A DNA stretch of 64,000 nt, from assembly GCA_025927835.1 (NCBI GenBank), contig JAICKR010000001.1:28824-92823 (forward strand), written 5' to 3'. The first letter of the stretch is position 1; each line of letters starts with the position of its first letter. The notes under the pieces are model-generated. The model did no database searches and was not told where the DNA came from. It worked only from the letters and a program-made list of their open reading frames with translations. The position numbers and the translations under genes were made by a program. The DNA is from Jatrophihabitans sp. (GTDB taxonomy: Bacteria; Actinomycetota; Actinomycetes; Mycobacteriales; Jatrophihabitantaceae). Below, in pieces: positions 55,595 to 63,062 of this stretch.

Positions 55595-55608
55595 TAGAAC
55601 GTGTTCTA
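55595..55608. promoter_or_regulatory. KstR box between fadE28 and an alpha/beta hydrolase
   Basis: TAGAACGTGTTCTA, a full KstR match, lies 20 nt before the fadE28 start and 12 nt before the divergent hydrolase start. Both genes should be KstR-controlled. Confidence 0.9.
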
Positions 55609-55619
55609 GTATTGAGGAT

Positions 55620-56504
55620 GTGGCGCACATTGGGCAAGCCGTGCTCGCCCGCCTGCTGCGGGTGCCCGTGGTGCCCGACATCCCGGCCGGCCGGGTACTC
55701 GAGCTGCCCGACCGCGGCTCGACCTACGTCGTGGACACCGGGGCACCGCACCCGGACGCACCGACCGTGTTCCTGCTGCATGCGCTCGCGTGCACGGGGC
55801 TGCTCACCTGGTACCCGTGCCTGGACGCGCTGCGCCGCGAGTACCGGGTCGTGGTCTTCGACCAGCGCTGGCACGGACAGGGAATCCGGGACGCCGCCTT
55901 CAGCCTGGACGACTGCGCCGACGACGTGGAGGCGGTCGCCGACGCGCTCGGCATCGAGCGCTTCAGCTGCGCCGGGTACTCGATGGGCACGCTCGTCTCG
56001 CAGGTCGTCTGGCGCCGGCATCCCGACCGGATCGCCGGTCTCGTGCTGTGCGCCGGCGCAACACATTTCGTCGACGGACCGCGCCGCGCGGCAGCAGTGC
56101 GCCGGGTCGGTGCCCGGCTCGCCGAACTCGGCGCACGGCAGCAGCGCATCGCGGTCGCGGCGCTCGATCAGAACGTCGACGAGCAGTGGGGCTGGCGCCA
56201 GTTCCGGGCGACCACGGGCCGCGACATCGCGCATGTCACCCCGGCGCTCGCCCGGTTCGACTCGCGGCCCTGGATCGAGGACGTGAACGTCCCGACGGCC
56301 GTGGTCGTCACGACGCGAGACCGGGTGATCGCGCCGGCCCGTCAGCGTGAACTTGTGCACCGGATCCCCGGCGCGGTGGAGTTCGGCGTGCCGGGCGGGC
56401 ACGCGACGTGCGTGCTCGGCGCGGAGCGGTTCAGGCCCGCGCTGCTCGCCGCACTCGCTTCGGTGACGAGTCGGACGGCGTCGGCGCACCCGTCTGCTTC
56501 CTAG
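55620..56504 (+). CDS. Alpha/beta hydrolase under a KstR box
   Basis: A 294-residue alpha/beta hydrolase. Oxyanion strand VFLLHALACTG, nucleophile Ser121 in AGYSMGTLV, likely acid in TTRDRVIAP and His in VPGGHATCV. The region before the core (residues 1-40) is short and no signal peptide is visible. The GTG start lies only 11 nt after the KstR box, so the mRNA is probably leaderless or nearly so. Its last 74 bp overlap the convergent WS/DGAT gene. A thioesterase or ester hydrolase acting on steroid or lipid esters is possible; no specific homologue recognised. Confidence 0.82.
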   Translation: MAHIGQAVLARLLRVPVVPDIPAGRVLELPDRGSTYVVDTGAPHPDAPTVFLLHALACTGLLTWYPCLDALRREYRVVVFDQRWHGQGIRDAAFSLDDCADDVEAVADALGIERFSCAGYSMGTLVSQVVWRRHPDRIAGLVLCAGATHFVDGPRRAAAVRRVGARLAELGARQQRIAVAALDQNVDEQWGWRQFRATTGRDIAHVTPALARFDSRPWIEDVNVPTAVVVTTRDRVIAPARQRELVHRIPGAVEFGVPGGHATCVLGAERFRPALLAALASVTSRTASAHPSAS

Positions 56505-57882
56505 CCGCGTCGAGCAGCTCGGCCAGCGCGATCGGCATGTCGTCGGCGAGCTCCCACAGGTTGGGCGCGAGCTCGCGGCAGGCGATGAGGCCGACGTCGA
56601 GGTGGCCGTCGTTGGACAGCACCGTGACGTTGAGGCCGGCGCCGTCGAACACCGGGCCGAACGGATAGAAGCCGGTGATCCGGGCGCCGAGGAAGTAGAT
56701 CGGCATCGGCGGGCCGGGCACGTTCGAGATCACCAGGTTGTGGATCACCGGGTGCCGTTCGGCCAGCCGCAGTTTCGAGTAGACCCGCACCGCCATCGCA
56801 AACGTGTTCGGCGCCGCGAACTGCGCCCAGTCCTGCAGGATCGATGCGCTGAGCGTCTTGTGGTGCTCCTTGGCGACGAGGTTCTGGTCGGCGATCGCGC
56901 GCAGCCGCTCGACCGGGTCGTCGATGTCGCTGGCCAGCGACGAGAACATGCCCGAGACCTTGTTGGTACCCGGTGCGCTGGACTTGCCGTGCACCGACAC
57001 CGGCACCATGGCGACCAGCGATTGGTCGGGCAGTTCACCGCGGTCGGTGAGGTACTTGCGCAGCGCGCCCGAGCACATCGTGAGTACGACGTCGTTGACC
57101 GTGCAGCCGAAGGCGTTCTTCACCTCTTTGACCTCGGCGAGGTCCATCCGCGAATAGGCCACCGCACGGTGGCCGGTGATCGTGCCGTTGAACGAGGTGC
57201 GCGGGGCGGTGAACGGCGCGGGCATCGCACGGCCGCGCCGGGCCCGGTCGACCCAGCCGCCCACGGTGCCGACCGTCGGCGGCAGCAGTCGAGCGAACTT
57301 CACCGGCCGGCGCACCATGCGCAGCGCACCGTCGACGATGATGCGCGCGTCGCTGGGCCGGTCGCCCTTGGGGCTCGGTGGCGAACTGGTCATCGGCGGC
57401 GCGCCGGGTTCGAGGCTGCACAGCTCGGTGACCAGGCTCGCGCCCGAGACGCCGTCCACGGTCGCGTGGTGCATCTTCGTCATGACCGCGATCGAACCGT
57501 CGGCCAGGCCTTCGAGCACCCAGAACTCCCACAGCGGCCGGCCGCGGTCGAGTGGTTGCGATGCGATGTCGCCGCAGACCGCGGCCAGCTCCTCGCGCCC
57601 GCCCGGTGCCGGCACGAACGCGCGGCGGACGTGATGCTCGATGTCGAAGTCGGCATCGTCGACCCACACCGGGTGATCGAGGTTGAGCAGGTGGTCGTGC
57701 AGCTTGCGGCGGAACATGCGGTTCGAGCCGACACGCTCGCCGATGCGGTCGCGAAGCCGGGTGAACTCGTACTCCTCGGGCATGGTGGACTGATCAAGGG
57801 CGAGCAGGCCGCAGACGTGCATGAGCATCGTGCCGCTCTCGAAGTACAGGAAACTCGCGTCGAGCCCGCTCAACCGGTCCAT
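56431..57882 (-). CDS. WS/DGAT-family O-acyltransferase
   Basis: A 483-residue wax ester synthase/diacylglycerol acyltransferase. The catalytic motif HHxxxDG is present at residues 138-144 (MHHATVDGVSG). Also seen: SNVPGPPMPIYFLGARI and the N-terminal MDRLSGLDASFLYFES. It makes storage triacylglycerol or wax esters from acyl-CoA. The start ATG at 57882 lies 12 nt from a KstR box, so its expression should rise during steroid use, possibly to store fatty acyl groups released by catabolism. Its 3' end overlaps the convergent hydrolase by 74 bp. Confidence 0.92.
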   Translation of the reverse strand: MDRLSGLDASFLYFESGTMLMHVCGLLALDQSTMPEEYEFTRLRDRIGERVGSNRMFRRKLHDHLLNLDHPVWVDDADFDIEHHVRRAFVPAPGGREELAAVCGDIASQPLDRGRPLWEFWVLEGLADGSIAVMTKMHHATVDGVSGASLVTELCSLEPGAPPMTSSPPSPKGDRPSDARIIVDGALRMVRRPVKFARLLPPTVGTVGGWVDRARRGRAMPAPFTAPRTSFNGTITGHRAVAYSRMDLAEVKEVKNAFGCTVNDVVLTMCSGALRKYLTDRGELPDQSLVAMVPVSVHGKSSAPGTNKVSGMFSSLASDIDDPVERLRAIADQNLVAKEHHKTLSASILQDWAQFAAPNTFAMAVRVYSKLRLAERHPVIHNLVISNVPGPPMPIYFLGARITGFYPFGPVFDGAGLNVTVLSNDGHLDVGLIACRELAPNLWELADDMPIALAELLDAARKQTGAPTPSDSSPKRVRRAARA

Positions 57883-57893
57883 GTTTGGAATGG

Positions 57894-57907
57894 TAGAACA
57901 CGTTCTA
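57894..57907. promoter_or_regulatory. KstR box between WS/DGAT and LipC-like genes
   Basis: TAGAACACGTTCTA, a perfectly symmetric KstR match, lies 12 nt before the WS/DGAT start and 23 nt before the LipC-like start. Confidence 0.9.
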
Positions 57908-57930
57908 GTTTTCACCTAGGATGGGCGGTC

Positions 57931-59172
57931 ATGCGTGACGGATTCCTCACGAGGCAGTTGGTGCAGCTCGGCTTCACGGCCAACGCGCTGCGCCCGGTGC
58001 CCGGCGGTCCGGCCAGCGTCCCGGCATTCTTCAGCGGCTGGCTGACCGGCGAGCTCGCGCCGCACCTGTCCGCGCTCACCGCGCTGGACGCGACCGTGCA
58101 CACCGCGCGGCACGGCGTGCATAGCCGGCGCGACGCGCTGGGCCTGCTCGCTGCAGGCGCGAACCTGGCCGCCTACGCCGCGCTCGTCGGCCGCGGCCGG
58201 CGTGCGGCGGGCGAGATCGAGGACGCACTCGTCGAGGCGCTCGGCGCCGGCTACCGCGAGGCCATCGTGCGCGACCCGCTGCCCGACGACGTCACGGCGC
58301 CGCTCTCATCACTCGCGCTCCCCTTCCTGATGCGCGACCTGAACGTCACGCGCACCCGCGACATCGCCTACGCGCCCGGCGGCCGCCGCTTCCACCTCGA
58401 CGTCGTGCACCCCCGCGAGACGCCGCCGCCCGGCGGGGCGCCGGTGCTGCTGCAGGTGCACGGCGGCGGTTGGGTGATCGGCCGCAAGCAGCAGCAGGCC
58501 ATCCCGTTGATGCTGCACATGGCTGCGCGCGGCTGGGTGTGCGTCGACGTCAACTACCCGCTCTCGCCACGCGCGCGGTGGCCGGAGCACCTGATCGCGC
58601 TCAAGCGGGCGATCAAGTGGATCCGCGAGCACGCCGGCGAGTACGGCGCCGACCCGTCCTTCCTCGCCGTCACCGGTGGGTCGGCCGGCGGGCACCTCGC
58701 CGCGATGGTCGCGCTCAGCTCCGACGACCCGTCACTGCAACCCGGCTTCGAGGACGTCGACACCTCCGTCCAGGCGTGCGTGCCCTTCTACGGCATGTAC
58801 GACTTCACCGACGAGAGCGGGACGAAGTACTCGCGGCAGCGCATCGACGCGTTGCTGCGTCCGATGGTCATGGCCCGCGACGCGAAGTACCCCGACGACT
58901 ACCGTGCGGCCTCACCGCTGTTCCGGGCGAGCGAAACGGCTCCGCCGTTCTTCGTGCTGCACGGCAGCAACGACACGCTGATCCCGGCGGCCGACGCGCG
59001 CGCGTTCGTCGCCCGACTGCGCGAGGTGTCGAAGAACCCGGTCGGCTACGCCGAACTCGCCGGCGCGCAGCACGCGTTCGACGTGTTCACCTCGTTCCGC
59101 AGCGCGGGCGCAGTGCGCGGTGTCGCCCGCTTCCTCGAGTGGTGCCACGCGACTCGCGAGAGCGCCGCCTGA
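57931..59172 (+). CDS. LipC-like esterase/lipase (HSL family)
   Basis: A 413-residue alpha/beta hydrolase of the hormone-sensitive lipase group with an N-terminal helical region of about 140 residues. The oxyanion motif HGGG is at 177-180, Ser251 in TGGSAGGHL, Asp348 in HGSNDTLIP and His381 in AGAQHAF. It resembles mycobacterial LipC (Rv0220). A KstR box 23 nt upstream suggests it frees steroids from esters or cuts storage lipids. No typical signal peptide is present. Confidence 0.9.
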   Translation: MRDGFLTRQLVQLGFTANALRPVPGGPASVPAFFSGWLTGELAPHLSALTALDATVHTARHGVHSRRDALGLLAAGANLAAYAALVGRGRRAAGEIEDALVEALGAGYREAIVRDPLPDDVTAPLSSLALPFLMRDLNVTRTRDIAYAPGGRRFHLDVVHPRETPPPGGAPVLLQVHGGGWVIGRKQQQAIPLMLHMAARGWVCVDVNYPLSPRARWPEHLIALKRAIKWIREHAGEYGADPSFLAVTGGSAGGHLAAMVALSSDDPSLQPGFEDVDTSVQACVPFYGMYDFTDESGTKYSRQRIDALLRPMVMARDAKYPDDYRAASPLFRASETAPPFFVLHGSNDTLIPAADARAFVARLREVSKNPVGYAELAGAQHAFDVFTSFRSAGAVRGVARFLEWCHATRESAA

Positions 59173-59184
59173 CGCAGCGTCGCG

Positions 59185-61284
59185 TCAGCCGCGCGGCAGG
59201 CCGAGGATCCGTTCGGCCGCGAGGTTGAGCAGCACCTGTGTGGTGCCGCCCGCGATGGTGAGGCAGCGGGTGTTGAGGAACAGCCGCAGCGGCTCGCCCG
59301 CGACCAGCCCGTCCGCGCCGAGCAGCTCGAGTGCGGTCTCGGCGACGTCCTGGCGGTGCCGCACGCCGATGAGCTTGCGCACGCTGGCGCCGGCCTCGTC
59401 GCTCTGCCCGCCCAGGCGCAGCAGTGTGGTGCGAAGGTCGAGCAGCGAGCCGGCCAGGCCGGCGCTGACGAGGGCGCCGAGCCGGCCGGCGATCACCGCA
59501 TCGGCGAGTCGGCCCCGCTCGACGCTGTCGGCGACGAGCCGCTCCACCGCGTCGCCGATGCTCGAGCCGCCGCCCATCGCCACGCGCTCGTGCGAGAGCG
59601 TGGTGCGGGCCAGCGGCCAGCCGCCGTTCACGTCGCCGACGACCATCTCGTCCGGCACGAACACGTCGTCCATGAAGATCTCGTTGAACAGTGCCTCGCC
59701 GGTGATCTCGCGCAGCGGGCGGATGTCGAGCCCGGCCGACTTCATGTCGACGAGGAAGTAGGTGATGCCTCGGTGCTTGGCCGCGTCGGGATCGGTGCGG
59801 GCCAGACAGATGCCCCAATCGGCGCGGTGCGCGACCGACGTCCACACCTTCTGCCCGCTGAGCTGCCATCCCCCGCCGACCCGCTCGGCGCGGGTGCGCA
59901 GCGACGCGAGGTCGGATCCGGCACCCGGTTCGCTGAAGAGCTGGCACCACACGAGTTCGCCACGCATGGTCGGGGCCACGAAGCGCTCGATCTGGGCGGG
60001 CGTGCCGTACCTGAGGATCGTCGGGATCGCCCAGCCGGCGATGACGAGGTCGGGACGGGCGACTCCCGCGCCGGCCAACTCCTCGTCGATGAGCAGCTGC
60101 AGCGCGGGACCTGCGTCCAGGCCGTACGGGGCCGGCCAGTGCGGCGCGAGGTAGCCGCACTCGGCGAGCAGCCCGCGGCGCTCGTCCTGGGGTGCGGCCG
60201 CGATGGTCTCGGCCTGCGCGCGCACCGCCGGACGCTGATCCTCGACGTCGAGTTCGATGTGCAGCACGCGGCGTGCGCCGGCCGCGGTCAGTTCGGCGAC
60301 GCGGCCACGCCAGCGGTCGGTGCCGCCGAGCCACTGCCGAAGCGCGATCGCGCGGCGCAGGTACAGGTGCGCGTCGTGCTCCCAGGTGTAGCCGATGCCA
60401 CCGAGCACCTGGATGCAGTCCTTCGCGTTGGTCACCGCGGCGTCAAGGGCAAGCGTGGCGGCGACCGCGGCGGCGACGGGGTGCTGGCCGGCGTCGTCCG
60501 CGGTCTCGGCGGCGTCCCATGCGACTGCGGCGGCGACCTCGGCGCGGCACAGCATTTCGGCGCACAGGTGCTTGATCGCCTGGAAGCTGCCGACGGGCTT
60601 GCCGAACTGCTCGCGCACCTTCGCGTACTCGACCGCGGTGCGCAGCGACCATGCCGCGATGCCCGACGCCTCCGCCGCGGCCAGCGTCGCCGCCAGGTCG
60701 CGGACGCGATCGGCGCTCAGGCCGGGGACGGGAGTTGCCGCAGCTGCGTCGAGCCGCATCTCGCCGATCGCGCGGGAGAAGTCACCTGGCGCCAGTTCGA
60801 GCACCTTGGCGCCGTCGGCGGCGGCGTCGACGAGGTGCCACGTGCCGTCCGCCGCGGGCAGGAGCACGATGCCGTCCGGAGTCGCGCCGAGCACCGGCCG
60901 GGCGATGCCGGACAGGGTGGCGTCCGTGGCCTGCACCTCGGTCGGGTCGAGGACGACGCCGGCGGTGCGCTCCCCCGCCGCGAGTGCCGCAGCGATGGGC
61001 AGCTCACTGGCGACGAGGCGCGCCAGCGCGGTGGTCAACAGCGGTCCCGGCACCAACGCGTCGGCGCACTGCTCGAGCGCCACGGCCAGCTCGGCGATCG
61101 TCCCGTCAGCCTCGCCGCCGCCGAGTGCGAGCACGCCGAGACCGGCCAGTTCGGGCCAGGCGGTCGCCCAACGGTCCGACTCGTCCTCCATCGCCCGGGC
61201 CAGTTCGACCGGCCGGGACCGCTGCGCCCACGAGCGCAACGCGTCGGCGAGCGCGCGCTGTTCGGCGGTGACGCTGATGGGCAC
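59185..61284 (-). CDS. fadE34: FadE34, double-length acyl-CoA dehydrogenase
   Basis: A 699-residue fusion of two acyl-CoA dehydrogenase units, close to Rv3573c (711). N-terminal unit (1-355): degenerate FAD half with EYAKVREQFGKPVGSFQAIKH and LGGIGYTWEHDAHLYLRRA. C-terminal unit (360-699): LFSEPGAGSDLASLRTRAERV, GQKVWTSVAHRADWG and IAGGTTQVLLNLAAERILGLPRG. FadE34 desaturates the five-carbon (C24) side-chain CoA ester of sterols. The GTG at 61284 follows AGGAGA; the reading to 61380 is not needed. Divergent from kstR, as in M. tuberculosis. Confidence 0.93.
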   Translation of the reverse strand: MPISVTAEQRALADALRSWAQRSRPVELARAMEDESDRWATAWPELAGLGVLALGGGEADGTIAELAVALEQCADALVPGPLLTTALARLVASELPIAAALAAGERTAGVVLDPTEVQATDATLSGIARPVLGATPDGIVLLPAADGTWHLVDAAADGAKVLELAPGDFSRAIGEMRLDAAAATPVPGLSADRVRDLAATLAAAEASGIAAWSLRTAVEYAKVREQFGKPVGSFQAIKHLCAEMLCRAEVAAAVAWDAAETADDAGQHPVAAAVAATLALDAAVTNAKDCIQVLGGIGYTWEHDAHLYLRRAIALRQWLGGTDRWRGRVAELTAAGARRVLHIELDVEDQRPAVRAQAETIAAAPQDERRGLLAECGYLAPHWPAPYGLDAGPALQLLIDEELAGAGVARPDLVIAGWAIPTILRYGTPAQIERFVAPTMRGELVWCQLFSEPGAGSDLASLRTRAERVGGGWQLSGQKVWTSVAHRADWGICLARTDPDAAKHRGITYFLVDMKSAGLDIRPLREITGEALFNEIFMDDVFVPDEMVVGDVNGGWPLARTTLSHERVAMGGGSSIGDAVERLVADSVERGRLADAVIAGRLGALVSAGLAGSLLDLRTTLLRLGGQSDEAGASVRKLIGVRHRQDVAETALELLGADGLVAGEPLRLFLNTRCLTIAGGTTQVLLNLAAERILGLPRG

Positions 61285-61328
61285 ACTGTCTCCTGGATAC
61301 CGAGAACGAGCCTGGTTCGGTAGCATTC

Positions 61329-61342
61329 TAGAACGTGTTCTA
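61329..61342. promoter_or_regulatory. KstR box in the fadE34-kstR intergenic region (proximal to fadE34)
   Basis: TAGAACGTGTTCTA, a full KstR match with extended symmetry (61328-61343), 44 nt before the fadE34 start. Confidence 0.9.
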
Positions 61343-61385
61343 GTCATTGAGAACACCGCTGACACGGGTGTCTGGGACATCCCGC

Positions 61386-61399
61386 TGAAACAGGTTCCA
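61386..61399. promoter_or_regulatory. KstR box proximal to kstR
   Basis: TGAAACAGGTTCCA fits TnnAACnnGTTnnA and lies 50 nt before the kstR start, consistent with autoregulation. It is less symmetric than the fadE34 box. Confidence 0.75.
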
Positions 61400-61449
61400 G
61401 GCGCTTGGGTGTTAGTGTCGGCTCGGCACTACGACGTGAGGGAAACGAC

Positions 61450-62079
61450 ATGGCGGCACCTCGGGGGAAGCAGCAGAACGGAGCAGCGCTGCCCGCAGAC
61501 GAGCTCGGCTCGTCCGCCCAGCGTGACCGGCGTAAGCGCATTCTCGACGCCACGCTCGCGCTGGCGTCCAAGGGCGGCTACGACGCCGTCCAGATGCGCG
61601 CCGTCGCCGACCGCGCCGACGTCGCCCTGGGCACCCTCTACCGCTACTTCCCGTCGAAGATCCACCTGCTGGTGTCCGCGATGGCGCGTGAGCTCGACGG
61701 CGTCCGCGAGCGCACGGCACGCATCCCGGTGCCCGGCGAGGGCGCTTACGACCGGCTGATGTTCATCCTCGGCCGCATCACCAAGGCGATGCAGCGCGAC
61801 CCGCAGCTCACCGAGGCGATGACCCGCGCGTTCATGTTCGCCGACGCGTCCGCGGCCGCCGAGGTCGACACGGTCGGCCGGCTGATGGACCGGATGATCG
61901 CCCGCGCGCTCACCGACGACGAACCCAGCGAGGAGCAGCTCGCCATCGCCCGTGTCATCAGCGACGTGTGGCTGGCGAACCTCGTCGCCTGGGTGACCCG
62001 GCGTGCCTCGGCCAGCGACGTCGCAGACCGGCTCGAGCTCACGATCGCGCTGCTGCTCGGCGTCCGCAGCGCCACCTAG
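61450..62079 (+). CDS. kstR: KstR, TetR-family repressor of cholesterol catabolism
   Basis: A 209-residue TetR regulator almost identical to KstR (Rv3574) through the DNA-binding domain: GSSAQRDRRKRILDATLALASKGGYDAVQMRAVADRADV, LGTLYRYFPSKIHLLVSA. The C-terminal domain keeps AMQRDPQLTEAMTRAFMFADAS and RVISDVWLANLVAWVTRRAS. KstR is released by steroid CoA thioesters. ATG at 61450 follows GAGGG. Divergent from fadE34 with two KstR boxes between. Eight matching boxes occur in this window. Confidence 0.95.
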   Translation: MAAPRGKQQNGAALPADELGSSAQRDRRKRILDATLALASKGGYDAVQMRAVADRADVALGTLYRYFPSKIHLLVSAMARELDGVRERTARIPVPGEGAYDRLMFILGRITKAMQRDPQLTEAMTRAFMFADASAAAEVDTVGRLMDRMIARALTDDEPSEEQLAIARVISDVWLANLVAWVTRRASASDVADRLELTIALLLGVRSAT

Positions 62080-62091
62080 GTCTCAGCAGCC

Positions 62092-62997
62092 TCAGCGCGC
62101 GGCGGCGGCCGCCTGCCGGGCCCGGCGCTCCTCGAAGCGCGTGGCACGTACATCGAGTTCGGTCAGGAACGCCGCGAGCTCTTCGCGTGCGGCCTCGGCG
62201 CGCGCCCCTAGCCCGGTGCGCTCGAACACCTGCCAGTGCCGCAGCACAGGAGCGAGCACCTCGTCGTGGTGCTGGCGCAGGTCGTAGATGCCGGCCTTGG
62301 CGATGATCACCGAGCTGCGCGCGAAGTCGGCCATGCCGGCCCCCGGCATCGCGAACCCGACGACCTCGTCGCGGATGGCCTCCATCGCCTCGTCGGGGTC
62401 GATGTCGAGCGCGGCGGCCATCAGGTTGCGGTAGAAGACCATGTGCAGGTTCTCGTCGGTGGCGATGCGGGCGAGCAGCTGCTCGGCGATCGGGCAGCCG
62501 GTGGCCCGCCCGGTGTTGCGGTGCGACACGCGAGTGGCCAGCTCCTGGAACGAGACGTAGGCCAGCGTCTGCAGCGGCGTCTTGTCCCCCGAGTCGTAAC
62601 CGGTGGCCATCTGCGCCATCCGGGCGCGTTCGAGATCGACCGGGTCGACACCGCGGGTCACCACGAGGTAGTCGCGCAGCGCGATGCCGTGCCGTCCCTC
62701 CTCCGCGGTCCAGCGCCCGACCCACTGCCCCCACGCGCCGTCGCGGCCGAAGCGTGTCGCGATCTCACGGTGGTAGGACGGCAGGTTGTCCTCGGTGAGC
62801 AGGTTGACGACCATCGCGGTCTTCGCGACCGGGTCGAGCGCGGACTCCTCGGGCTGCCAGTCCGTGCCGCCGAGATAGGCGAAGTCGCGCCCGCGGCTCC
62901 ACGGGATGTAGTCGTGCGGATGCCATTCCTTCGCCAGCGACAGGTGCCGGTCCAGGTTGGCCGCGACGACCGGTTCGAGCTCGACGAGCAGATCCAT
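62092..62997 (-). CDS. Acyl-ACP desaturase (DesA-like)
   Basis: A 301-residue di-iron ferritin-like desaturase. Iron ligands appear as Glu/His pairs: EDNLPSYHREI, TAEEGRHGIAL, SFQELATRVSH and TDENLHMVFY. It introduces a double bond into acyl-ACP. Length lies between mycobacterial DesA2 (about 275) and DesA1 (about 338). ATG at 62997. It ends 12 bp from the kstR stop (convergent) and starts 65 bp after dop on the same strand. Confidence 0.9.
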   Translation of the reverse strand: MDLLVELEPVVAANLDRHLSLAKEWHPHDYIPWSRGRDFAYLGGTDWQPEESALDPVAKTAMVVNLLTEDNLPSYHREIATRFGRDGAWGQWVGRWTAEEGRHGIALRDYLVVTRGVDPVDLERARMAQMATGYDSGDKTPLQTLAYVSFQELATRVSHRNTGRATGCPIAEQLLARIATDENLHMVFYRNLMAAALDIDPDEAMEAIRDEVVGFAMPGAGMADFARSSVIIAKAGIYDLRQHHDEVLAPVLRHWQVFERTGLGARAEAAREELAAFLTELDVRATRFEERRARQAAAAAR

Positions 62998-63062
62998 CAG
63001 CTCACAGTAGGCGGCGGCGCACGCCGTCCGACGGCGCCGAGGTTAACTCGCCAGTAGCGACC

